Shown here piece after piece: positions 25,686-32,689 of a DNA stretch of 58,906 nt (positions are counted from its first letter, which is position 1; every line of letters begins with the position of its first letter). The position numbers and the translations under genes were made by a program. Origin of the DNA: a delta proteobacterium ML8_F1 (GTDB lineage: Bacteria > Bacillota > Clostridia > Peptostreptococcales > Acidaminobacteraceae); contig LQBE01000014.1 of NCBI GenBank assembly GCA_002029975.1, forward strand, positions 125,550 through 184,455. The letters are read 5' to 3'. The notes under the pieces are model-generated. The model saw only the letters and a list, made by a program, of their open reading frames with translations. It ran no database searches and had not been told where the DNA came from.

Positions 25686-25901
25686 ATGAAGGTGAAAAAG
25701 CTCAAGAACGTCCCTGAGGACTACATGGCTCAAAGTGTCGTGGATTTTCTAAGAAACGAAGGCATCGACGCGTATTTCCAGGCCCAGGGCTGGGGCGAGG
25801 TATCCAGAATCTACGGGGGGCATTCTTTTTCCGGTTACGATATTTTCGTCCGGGAGGAGGACTATCCCGAAGCCGTGAAGGCTGTGGCCTACTTTGATTA
25901 G
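25686..25901 (+). CDS. DUF2007-like small protein (71 aa)
   Basis: The 71-residue protein has the ferredoxin-like beta-alpha-beta pattern of DUF2007, a putative signal-transducing domain: EDYMAQSVVDFLRNEGIDAYF near residue 11 and the C-terminal DIFVREEDYPEAVKAV. Function is unknown. GGGAGGTCG precedes the ATG. The next gene, dinB, begins inside its last codons, so the two are translated together. Confidence 0.7.
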   Translation: MKVKKLKNVPEDYMAQSVVDFLRNEGIDAYFQAQGWGEVSRIYGGHSFSGYDIFVREEDYPEAVKAVAYFD

Positions 25902-26958
25902 AAAGATTATTCACGTGGACGTGGACGCCTTCTATGCGGCGGTGGAGGAAAGGGACAATCCTTCCCTGAAGGGCAATCCGGTCATTGTCGGAGGCAGCTC
26001 GGACCGGGGGGTGGTGACCACCTGCAACTATGAGGCCAGAAAATTCGGGATTCACTCCGCCATGCCCCTTTTCCAGGCCAGGAGGCTGTGCCCCGACGGG
26101 ATTTATCTCGAGGGGAGACGAGAGCGTTATGTCGAGGTTTCCAGTGAAATCTTCAAGGTGCTTGGAACTTTTACTGACCAGATTGAAAAGGTTTCCATCG
26201 ATGAGGCCTATCTGGATATCACGGGGCTCTATCAGTCTCCCCGGGTGGTGGCAAAAGCCGTCAAAAGGGCGGTGAAAAAAGAAACGGGTCTGACGGTGAG
26301 CGTAGGGATTTCCTACAACAAATTTCTGGCGAAGCTCGGCAGCGACTGGAACAAGCCCGATGGGCTCAAGGAAATCAGGGAGTCTGATATTCCGGGGATT
26401 TTAAAACCCCTGGACATTAGAAAAATCCACGGTCTTGGCGAGAAATCCACCGGGAGGCTCTACAGCATCGGCATACACACCGTGGAGGACCTTCTGGCCT
26501 ATGACCTGCCAACCCTTGAGAGTTTTCTCGGAAGCGGGGGCAAAGAAATCTACGAGAGAATCCGGGGCATCGACCGTCGCGAGGTGATTTCCTCCCATGA
26601 GCGCAAGTCCCTGGGCAGTGAAGCCACATTGGCAGAGAACGTCAGGGCGCGGGATTTGATCCTGAGGATTGCCACGGGGCATCTCAAAGAGACCTCCCGG
26701 GAACTCGGGGAAAAGGGACTGACGGCTAAAACCCTCACCTTGAAAATCAAGTATGATGATTTCACCCAGACCACCCGCTCAAAAAGCATTCCGGAAGCCG
26801 CGGATGAATTCCGGATATTTCTGCCACTGCTGGAGGATCTGGTTCGACAGGTTCCCTTGGAAAAATCTGTTCGCCTTATCGGGGTGAGTTTCTCCGGTCT
26901 TTTGACAAACCGTCACCGCCAGCTGGTGTTTGAGGATTGTCTGTGGCCGCAGGAATAG
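25894..26958 (+). CDS. dinB: DNA polymerase IV (Y-family)
   Basis: This is an error-prone translesion polymerase of 354 residues. It shows the palm motifs HVDVDAFYAAVEERDNP (first catalytic Asp, and Tyr as steric gate) and EKVSIDEAYLDITG near residue 102 (Asp-Glu pair), followed by SVGISYNKFLAKLGSDWNKP, the helix-hairpin-helix region IHGLGEKSTGRLYSIGI and the little-finger domain. The start is a TTG overlapping the DUF2007-like gene; no strong ribosome binding site is seen, in keeping with coupling. A polymerase of a second type is encoded convergently 12 bases downstream. Confidence 0.94.
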   Translation: MIRKIIHVDVDAFYAAVEERDNPSLKGNPVIVGGSSDRGVVTTCNYEARKFGIHSAMPLFQARRLCPDGIYLEGRRERYVEVSSEIFKVLGTFTDQIEKVSIDEAYLDITGLYQSPRVVAKAVKRAVKKETGLTVSVGISYNKFLAKLGSDWNKPDGLKEIRESDIPGILKPLDIRKIHGLGEKSTGRLYSIGIHTVEDLLAYDLPTLESFLGSGGKEIYERIRGIDRREVISSHERKSLGSEATLAENVRARDLILRIATGHLKETSRELGEKGLTAKTLTLKIKYDDFTQTTRSKSIPEAADEFRIFLPLLEDLVRQVPLEKSVRLIGVSFSGLLTNRHRQLVFEDCLWPQE

Positions 26959-26970
26959 GACCCGGCGGGC

Positions 26971-28209
26971 TCATAAGATGGAGCTCATCATCAGATAGTC
27001 CTCCTCTGAAACCCCTCCGATGAGGGGTTTTACTTTTTTGTGGAGAAAGACGCTTCTTTGGATGATATCCTTGCCGTAGCGCAGTCTCAGGGTGTCAATC
27101 TGGCGGTCGAGGGCCCTGTTCGACTCCTTTGCAGGGGAATCAAAGAGGGTGTACTGGTAGGGCTCGGGATCCCTGAGACCCGTCAGACGGACGCCGAGGT
27201 ATCTTAAAGATTCACCCCGCCAGGCCTCCATAAAAAGAGATTGCAGGTGGTGGTAGATAACCAGGGTTTCGTCCGTGGGGGCGGCAAGGGTGCGTTGATG
27301 GGTGTAATGCTTGAATTCCGAGGATTTAAGACGGATGACGACCACCTGGGCAAGCTTTTTCCCCAGGCGCAGGCGCAGGGCCACGGATTCCGACAGTCCG
27401 AGAAGATATAAAAAAGCGTCCTGTGGCGTGTCGATATCCCGGGGCAGGGTGGTGCCGTTGCCCACCCCCTTGCTCCAGGGGCTCTGATCCATATGGACCG
27501 TTGAGGACTCAATCCCCTGGGCGTACTCCCAGAGCATTGCTCCGTGGCTCTTGAAGTGGTGGACCAGATAGCTTTTGGGGGTGGCGGCCAGGTCGCCGAT
27601 GGTATGGATCCCCAGAGCCTTGAGCTTTGGACGGGTGGCTCTTCCCACCATGAAAAGGTCTTCTACGGGCAGGGGCCACATTTTCCGGGGAATCTCTTGA
27701 GGGAAAAGGGTGTGCAGGGCATCGGGCTTTGAAAAGTCAGACGCCATTTTAGCCAGAAGCTTGTTGCTGGAGACTCCGATATTCACCGTGAATCCCAGTT
27801 CCCTGCGAATCCGGGTCTTGAGGGCATGGCCTATGGTCCCATAGTCCGCATCAGGTTCGGGAATCATCAGAAAGCTTTCATCAATGGAAAAACGCTGAAT
27901 ATAGGGGGAAACTTCTAGAAGAATCCGGTGCATGGCTTCGCTGGCCTGCATGTAGAGGCTGTAGTCTGGGGGGACGATTATCAGCCGGGGACATTTTTCA
28001 AGGGCTTCGTGAAGGGTCTCCCCTGTTTTGATTCCGTATTTTTTTGCGGGGATGGATTTGGCCAGAATGATGCCGTGACGGCTTTTGGGATCGCCCCCCA
28101 CGGCGGAGGGAAGCAGCCGCAGGTCCAGGGGGTCTCCGTGCTGAAGACGGGAAACGGCTTCCCAGGAAAGATAGGCGCTATTGACATCGATATGAAAATA
28201 AAGGGTCAT
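26971..28209 (-). CDS. Second Y-family DNA polymerase, SOS-type promoter
   Basis: The 412-residue protein is a DinB/UmuC-type polymerase of a different subgroup from the neighbouring dinB. It begins YFHIDVNSAYLSWEAV (Asp as metal ligand, Tyr in the steric-gate place), has LAKSIPAKKYGIKTGETL, the catalytic RFSIDESFLMI near residue 105 and the NIGVSSNKLLAKMASDFSKP signature. The ATG at 28209 follows TAGGAGGTGTTTCC. A LexA-type box lies in its promoter. A role in damage-induced mutagenesis is inferred. The C-terminal SEEDYLMMSSIL-type tail may include a clamp-binding element, but I cannot confirm it. Confidence 0.9.
   Translation of the reverse strand: MTLYFHIDVNSAYLSWEAVSRLQHGDPLDLRLLPSAVGGDPKSRHGIILAKSIPAKKYGIKTGETLHEALEKCPRLIIVPPDYSLYMQASEAMHRILLEVSPYIQRFSIDESFLMIPEPDADYGTIGHALKTRIRRELGFTVNIGVSSNKLLAKMASDFSKPDALHTLFPQEIPRKMWPLPVEDLFMVGRATRPKLKALGIHTIGDLAATPKSYLVHHFKSHGAMLWEYAQGIESSTVHMDQSPWSKGVGNGTTLPRDIDTPQDAFLYLLGLSESVALRLRLGKKLAQVVVIRLKSSEFKHYTHQRTLAAPTDETLVIYHHLQSLFMEAWRGESLRYLGVRLTGLRDPEPYQYTLFDSPAKESNRALDRQIDTLRLRYGKDIIQRSVFLHKKVKPLIGGVSEEDYLMMSSIL
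27009..27039 (+). terminator. Terminator for dinB inside the end of the opposing polymerase gene
   Basis: On the plus strand AAACCCCTC and GAGGGGTTT form a perfect nine-pair stem with a four-base loop, followed by TACTTTTTT. It lies within the last codons of the minus-strand polymerase gene. Confidence 0.65.
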
Positions 28210-28230
28210 GGAAACACCTCCTACAAGTCA

Positions 28231-28256
28231 ATTATACGAACAAATGTTCTGTAAGT
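28231..28256 (-). promoter_or_regulatory. SOS promoter: LexA-type box abutting the -10
   Basis: On the minus strand the sequence reads AGAACATTTGTTCG followed directly by TATAAT. AGAACATTTGTTCG fits the Gram-positive LexA (DinR) site, CGAAC-N4-GTTCG, with one end base changed, and contains the perfect repeat GAAC-N4-GTTC. It sits between -35 and -10, so bound repressor would block the promoter. Confidence 0.75.
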
Positions 28257-28335
28257 AAAGAAAAAAAACTCCCAAACCCGGGGGATTTTTTGTTAAAATG
28301 GGGGTGGCGACAACAGAAGACAGGAGGGTTTTGCA

Positions 28336-29148
28336 ATGGGTTTTGATGATGGTCTGTATTCAGGGAAGCTGCTCAAAAAAAACGAGCTTCCTGATTTGGG
28401 AGCCAAGGGGCCTCGGGTTTACGAGGTGATGCGTCTGATGGATTCAAGAATTCTCTACGGCGAAGAGCACCTCAGGCGTCTGGAAAATTCCCTGAAGTTC
28501 TATGATGCGGATTTTTCCCTGGACTACAGCAAGCTCTACGCAGAGCTGCTGGCTTTGATCCGGCTCAGCGGTGAAGCCTATTGCAATCTTCGTCTGGAGG
28601 CAACCCTGGTGGCGGGGAAGCTGCACTATACCGCCTACCTGGTGCCGGGACAGTATCCCGATGAGGCCATGAGAAAAGAGGGGGTAGCCCTTAAAACCTA
28701 TGAGTACAGGAGGAAGGACCCCTTGATCAAGGCGGTGGATCCGCAGTACAAGCAGAGGGTTGCCGACTTTATTTCAGCCAACGGGATTTACGAAGCGCTT
28801 TTGACCCATGAGGGCGTCATTACTGAGGGCAGCCGCTCCAATATATTCTTTGTCAGAGGGGGGCAGGTCTATTCCCCCAGGGACAAGGATATTTTAAGCG
28901 GCATCACCCGGAGAAATTTAGTGGCTTTTTTGGATGAAAAAAAAATCCCCCTGATCCGGGAGGATATCCCTATCGGCAGTCTGAACCGCTTTGAGGGGGC
29001 CTTTTTAAGCGGGACCTCAATCCATGTGCTTCCTGTCAGGGCCATTGACGCAGTGGTGTATAATCCGAATCTGCCCCTGGTCAGAACCATTGAATCCGGT
29101 TTTCTCAAACAGGTGGAAGACAGCATAAAAAAATCCCCTGTTTTTTGA
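28336..29148 (+). CDS. Class IV PLP aminotransferase (BCAT / D-amino-acid transaminase / ADC lyase fold)
   Basis: This 270-residue fold-type IV PLP protein shows RVYEVMRLMDSRILYGEEHLRRL (N-terminal substrate region, split), LIKAVDPQYKQRVADFI with the likely Schiff-base Lys in IKAVD, and the cofactor-binding EGSRSNIFFV near residue 160, then LSGITRRNLVAFL and FLSGTSIHVLPV. The exact reaction (branched-chain amino acid, D-alanine transaminase or aminodeoxychorismate lyase) cannot be decided from these motifs. No pabA or pabB is near. ACAGGAGGG precedes the ATG. It stands as a single gene between two divergent or convergent neighbours. Confidence 0.82.
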   Translation: MGFDDGLYSGKLLKKNELPDLGAKGPRVYEVMRLMDSRILYGEEHLRRLENSLKFYDADFSLDYSKLYAELLALIRLSGEAYCNLRLEATLVAGKLHYTAYLVPGQYPDEAMRKEGVALKTYEYRRKDPLIKAVDPQYKQRVADFISANGIYEALLTHEGVITEGSRSNIFFVRGGQVYSPRDKDILSGITRRNLVAFLDEKKIPLIREDIPIGSLNRFEGAFLSGTSIHVLPVRAIDAVVYNPNLPLVRTIESGFLKQVEDSIKKSPVF

Positions 29149-29160
29149 AACAGGGGGCAT
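29134..29160. terminator. Shared terminator of the class IV aminotransferase and universal stress protein genes
   Basis: CCCCTGTTT and AAACAGGGG form a stem with a short loop. On the minus strand it is followed by ATTTTTTT, a strong U tract for the usp gene; on the plus strand the T run is lacking but the hairpin overlaps the aminotransferase stop. Confidence 0.7.
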
Positions 29161-29166
29161 AAAGGC

Positions 29167-29598
29167 TTATCTCATGACAAGAACGGGTACCTTTGCGTGA
29201 TGGACGACTTTGTTGGTGACACTTCCAAGTAAAAAACGCTTGGAGGCTTTCATGCCATGGGTGGCCATGATCACCAGGTCAATGGCATCGTCTTTGTCCA
29301 GCAGATGGAGGATTTCGGAGGCGGGGTCGCCTGTGGAAGTGAATTCCGTGATTTTCAGGGAAGTCCCCTCGAAAAACTCAGCAACTTTCTTGACAATGTC
29401 CCGGGAATAATCTTCAGTGGTGGTTGGAATCCGCTCCATTACGATGGGATCATTGACCCAGTAGACGTTTGGGGAGATGTCCTGTGAATTGAAAATAACC
29501 AGTTCACTGTTGTATTTCAAAGCGAGGTCTTTAACGACTTGGAGGGTCTGTTCATCGTAATCAGGTTGGTCAACCGGCAACAAGATTTTTTTAAACAT
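29167..29598 (-). CDS. Universal stress protein family (UspA-like)
   Basis: The 143-residue protein has the UspA fold: KKILLPVDQPDYDEQTLQVV at the N-terminus and the ATP-binding loop near the end, VIMATHGMKASKRFLLGSV (G-x2-G-x9-G-S/T type), then KVVHHAKVPVLVMR. Such proteins bind ATP and help in starvation or stress; the exact partner is unknown. GGGAGGTATTGAT precedes the ATG at 29598. The open frame runs on upstream across tcdA in antisense, which is not meaningful. It faces away from tcdA over an AT-rich 66-base promoter region. Confidence 0.9.
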   Translation of the reverse strand: MFKKILLPVDQPDYDEQTLQVVKDLALKYNSELVIFNSQDISPNVYWVNDPIVMERIPTTTEDYSRDIVKKVAEFFEGTSLKITEFTSTGDPASEILHLLDKDDAIDLVIMATHGMKASKRFLLGSVTNKVVHHAKVPVLVMR

Positions 29599-29664
29599 AT
29601 CAATACCTCCCTTATACATTATATATACCGTATTATTTGATATAATAAACACAAGGGGAAAGGA

Positions 29665-30360
29665 ATGGGAGAGTTTATGTTCAGACGCAACGCTCTGGTC
29701 ATCGGCTCCGGGGCTGTGGATGCCCTGAGCCGCAAACGGGTTTTGGTCTTCGGCCTCGGAGGTGTCGGGGGGGCTGCGGTGGAGGCTCTTGCCCGAAGCG
29801 GCGTGGGGCGCCTCGGCATCATTGACGACGATATCTTCGAAAGCAGCAACAGGAATCGGCAGCTGGCCGCCCTTGAGTCCACCCTTGGCGAGTCCAAGGT
29901 GAGGGTCACGGCCAACCGCCTCCGGGACATCAATCCTCAGATTGAACTGACGCTTTTTGAACAAAAACTGACCGGGGACAGGATTGAAGAATTTTTCGCC
30001 GAACCTGTGGATTACGTGGTGGATGCCATTGACGATATTCCAGGGAAGGTCGCCCTGGCCAGCTTCTGCCAGAGGAGGGGAATTCCTTTGATTGCATCCC
30101 TGGGAACCGGCAACAGACTGGACCCCGGCTGTTTGGAAATCACGGACATTTACAGGACCCACACGGACCCCCTGGCCAGAAAGTTCCGAAAGGCACTGAA
30201 GGAAGCGGCTGTTTCTTCCCTGGAGGTGGTCTATTCCAGGGAAAAGCCCGTGAAGCTCGAGGGAGGGCACCGGGGACCCGGGAGTCTGATTTTTGTTCCC
30301 GCCTCGGCTGGAATCCTCATGGCCTATCAGGTGGTTGTACGACTCATCGCTGTTCATTAA
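29665..30360 (+). CDS. tcdA: tRNA threonylcarbamoyladenosine dehydratase (ThiF/HesA family)
   Basis: TcdA uses ATP to cyclise N6-threonylcarbamoyladenosine at position 37 of tRNAs. The 231-residue protein has the E1-like nucleotide motif VLVFGLGGVGGAAVEALARS near residue 26 and IIDDDIFESSNRNRQLAAL near residue 52, including the Arg-Gln pair of the ATP site, then DAIDDIPGKVALASFCQRRG. It lacks the paired CxxC zinc motifs of ThiF and MoeB, which supports TcdA. AAGGGGAAAGG precedes the ATG at 29665; a second ATG at 29677 is possible. Confidence 0.88.
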   Translation: MGEFMFRRNALVIGSGAVDALSRKRVLVFGLGGVGGAAVEALARSGVGRLGIIDDDIFESSNRNRQLAALESTLGESKVRVTANRLRDINPQIELTLFEQKLTGDRIEEFFAEPVDYVVDAIDDIPGKVALASFCQRRGIPLIASLGTGNRLDPGCLEITDIYRTHTDPLARKFRKALKEAAVSSLEVVYSREKPVKLEGGHRGPGSLIFVPASAGILMAYQVVVRLIAVH

Positions 30361-30431
30361 TGGATAATGCCAGAGTCTGATGAAAAAAACAGGGGCATTC
30401 GTGTTACTGTGTTGTCAAAGGGGGGTGGAAA

Positions 30432-30620
30432 ATGAAACAATTGAAAAGATCCCGGAAGGATCGATGGATATTCGGTGTCTGTGGAGGACTGGGGGAGTAT
30501 TTCAATATTGATCCGGTGATTGTGCGGATTTTTGCAATCGCTACCGGTTTCATTGGTTTTGGTGTCGTGGGGTATCTCATTGCGGCAGTGATCATGCCGG
30601 AGCAAAAGGAGGAAAGCTGA
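30432..30620 (+). CDS. PspC domain protein (62 aa)
   Basis: This is a single PspC domain: charged N-terminus, then GVCGGLGEYFNIDPVIVRI and a hydrophobic helix ending in IMPEQ. PspC domains act at the membrane in envelope-stress responses. GGGGGTGGAAA precedes the ATG. The next gene, also with PspC, begins one base after the stop, giving a tandem pair. Confidence 0.88.
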   Translation: MKQLKRSRKDRWIFGVCGGLGEYFNIDPVIVRIFAIATGFIGFGVVGYLIAAVIMPEQKEES

Positions 30621-30621
30621 A

Positions 30622-31110
30622 TTGGAAAAGAAGCTGTATCGTTCCCATGAAGATAAAGTGATTGCCGGCGTCTGCGGGGGTCTGGCGGAGTATTTCGAAG
30701 TGGATGCAACCTTGATACGTCTGGTGTGGGCAGTGACAATTCTTTTTGCCGGTACCGGTGTGCTGGCATATATACTCTTTGTTATCATTGTGCCCCTCAA
30801 ACCCGAGGTCTACACCGTGAATTCTTCCGGGACCCAGGAGCCTGAAGAAGGAGACTCAGAGGACGGAGAGGCGGATAAGGAGAAGGTGGACAGGACCGTC
30901 CAAAGTGACCCGGTTGTTGTCAAACGGGAGAAGGACAAGACTTCCTCGCAGCTCTTCGGTCTGATTCTCATCGTTATCGGCATGATGTTTGTCGCCCGGA
31001 GAATTTTCTGGTGGCTTGATATCAGAATCCCATGGGAAATTTTCTGGCCTGTGATACTGATAGCCATCGGTCTTTACCTGGTCTTTAAAAAGGATGGACG
31101 GAAAAAGTGA
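30622..31110 (+). CDS. PspC domain protein with C-terminal DUF5668/LiaI-like membrane pair
   Basis: The 162-residue protein starts at a TTG after AAGGAGGAAAGC. Residues 1-55 are a PspC domain (GVCGGLAEYFEVDATLIRL). An acidic linker follows (about residues 65-95, rich in Glu and Asp), then two membrane helices with LFGLILIVIGMMFVARRIFWW and FWPVILIAIGLYLVFKK, the pattern of the LiaI/LiaF transmembrane region. Its last bases overlap the next gene (GTGA). Confidence 0.85.
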   Translation: MEKKLYRSHEDKVIAGVCGGLAEYFEVDATLIRLVWAVTILFAGTGVLAYILFVIIVPLKPEVYTVNSSGTQEPEEGDSEDGEADKEKVDRTVQSDPVVVKREKDKTSSQLFGLILIVIGMMFVARRIFWWLDIRIPWEIFWPVILIAIGLYLVFKKDGRKK

Positions 31111-31952
31111 AAACCATCGGTGGCATCCTCGTCATCCTGGGCGTTTTAGCGATGATCTCACAAACAGACTTGGTTGACATCAATTTCTTCGGCGTTGTGT
31201 GGCATTTCTGGCCGGTGCTGCTTGTCTGGCTGGGACTCTGGATTTTTTCCAGGGACAGCCCCTTTTTCAGGATTCTCCTTGTCACGGCCCTGGTGCTTCT
31301 GTTTCTTTTCGGCTCGGCCTTTTCGCCGGGTCTTGAGATTTCCCGGGAGGATTTCCCCCTGGAGGGGACCTGTGAAAAGGGGGAGGCCACCCTTTCTTTC
31401 GGCGTCGGGGAGATGCTCCTTGACGCTGACACACCCGGGGTCCTGAGTGTGGACTATCCCGGCACCGATGGGGCAATCCACTCTGGCTTTGATCGGAACA
31501 CCCGGAGATTTTCTTTTGAAATGGTCCATCACCGCAGCAGAAATCTTCCCCCCGGGGAGTGGCGCTACCATGTGGGGCTCACCCGGGAGATCCCCTGGGA
31601 GGTCAGACTGGACATGGGGGTCATGAAGGCCACTGTCGATTTTTCCCAGGCGGGACTCAGTCATTTTGAAGGGGACCTGGGCATCGGGGAATTGAATCTT
31701 GTCCTGGGCAGTCCCAAGGGCGTCGTGGTGTCGGATGTGAACCTGGGCATCGGAGAGCTTACCCTGAAGGTGCCTGCGGACACCCGGGTGCTGCTGGAAG
31801 TTACCGGGGCTGTGAAACAGGTTCAGATTCTGGGCGACCCGCTCTACACTGAAGAGGACAATGTCTATTATTTGGGGCCGGCGGAAAGCGACAGTTATCA
31901 TCACATCAAAGCAGAGGTAGGCATCGGACAGATTGTATTCATCAGCAGATAG
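31107..31952 (+). CDS. LiaF-like / toast-rack domain membrane protein
   Basis: The start is a GTG overlapping the previous stop. Residues 1-75 hold membrane helices of the DUF5668 type (GGILVILGVLAMI, FWPVLLVWLGLWIF, ILLVTALVLLFLFG). The rest is an extracytoplasmic beta-rich region: LSFGVGEMLLDADTPG, then the repeated GIGEL motif (LGIGELNLVLG, LGIGELTLKVP, VGIGQIVFIS), as in the toast-rack and LiaF C-terminal domains. LiaF restrains a cell-wall-stress two-component system in Bacilli, but no lia kinase or regulator is present here. The length is 281 residues. Confidence 0.82.
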   Translation: MKTIGGILVILGVLAMISQTDLVDINFFGVVWHFWPVLLVWLGLWIFSRDSPFFRILLVTALVLLFLFGSAFSPGLEISREDFPLEGTCEKGEATLSFGVGEMLLDADTPGVLSVDYPGTDGAIHSGFDRNTRRFSFEMVHHRSRNLPPGEWRYHVGLTREIPWEVRLDMGVMKATVDFSQAGLSHFEGDLGIGELNLVLGSPKGVVVSDVNLGIGELTLKVPADTRVLLEVTGAVKQVQILGDPLYTEEDNVYYLGPAESDSYHHIKAEVGIGQIVFISR

Positions 31953-31964
31953 CAGAGAAATCGG

Positions 31965-32318
31965 GTGGTTTGGGTGAGCTGCGACATCAAGATTGAGAAT
32001 ATGAACAAGCGGTATGGCTTTTTGCAGGGCACTGTCAACCAGTATCTTTTTTATGCGGAGGTCATGAAGGTGCCGGTGGCGGGCGGCATTGATCTTTTAA
32101 GCATGCAAAAGGGCCAGGGGCATATCACGAAGCTGTGCATCTATGATGATGAGGTTGACAGTGGCGGGGACCCCTTTCTTCCCACCATGTCCATCAAGCG
32201 TCACATCTATGTCAATTATGAAGGGGAGTGGAAGGTGTACAATTTCACCTTTCAAAGTCTGGTCTTCGAACTGGTCCATTATCTGGACCGAAGATGCCAT
32301 ATGACCATTGTCCGCTAA
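31965..32318 (+). CDS. Hypothetical protein (117 aa)
   Basis: I do not recognise this protein. It has no membrane helix, one region of beta pattern (GFLQGTVNQYLFYAEVMKVP, then KGQGHITKLCIYDD) and a C-terminal YNFTFQSLVFELVHYLDRR. Two GTG starts are possible (31965 and 31974); GGGTGG upstream favours the second. It lies 12 bases after the LiaF-like gene and just before the valS promoter, so it is probably the last gene of the PspC group. Codon use matches its neighbours, so I take it as a real gene. Confidence 0.6.
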   Translation: MVWVSCDIKIENMNKRYGFLQGTVNQYLFYAEVMKVPVAGGIDLLSMQKGQGHITKLCIYDDEVDSGGDPFLPTMSIKRHIYVNYEGEWKVYNFTFQSLVFELVHYLDRRCHMTIVR

Positions 32319-32325
32319 AGACTGG

Positions 32326-32355
32326 TTGACAAGAGGAAAATCTATGGGTTATAAT
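32326..32355 (+). promoter_or_regulatory. Promoter of the valS T-box transcript
   Basis: Perfect TTGACA (32326-32331) and perfect TATAAT (32350-32355) are separated by 18 bases. Confidence 0.8.
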
Positions 32356-32359
32356 CGTT

Positions 32360-32606
32360 GCATAATGGTTGATGATCAAGAGGAGTAGGGATCGGGTGCC
32401 CCTTGTCACAGAGAGGAAATCCCCGGGTGGTGAAAGATTTCCAGGTCGGTACCTTCCTGAAGTCGCTTGTGAAACCTTCGGACTGAAAGCCAGTAGGTCC
32501 GGACGGTGGTGCGTTACAGCCGATAAAGTGTCAGTGAAAAACTGGAATTAGGGTGGTACCGCGAGGCCTCATCGTCCCTTTGCATGGGTCGTGGGGTTGT
32601 TTTATT
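32360..32606 (+). ncRNA. T-box leader of valS
   Basis: The T-box core AGGGTGGTACCGCG lies at 32550-32563. It is followed by an imperfect terminator stem of CCTCATCG- and CGTGGGG-type arms and a T-rich run (TTGTTTTATTTTTT). The leader begins shortly after a strong promoter and spans about 245 bases with stem-forming segments, for example GGAAATC and GATTTCC near 32415-32440. It should raise valS transcription when tRNA-Val is uncharged. The specifier codon was not fixed; a GGTACC segment at 32448-32453 contains GTA and is one candidate. Confidence 0.88.
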
Positions 32607-32689
32607 TTTTGGACCCGAAAGCGGGGCTTAGTGAAACACAGGGATTCTGATAAAAATTCAGGCAATGACAATTCAGGGGGGATTCTCAA

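Noticed and set aside
29599-30357. Upstream continuation of the universal stress protein frame on the minus strand, giving a protein of nearly 400 residues.
   Set aside because: The extra part is antisense to tcdA. The UspA domain begins at the ATG at 29598, which has GGGAGG in the right place.
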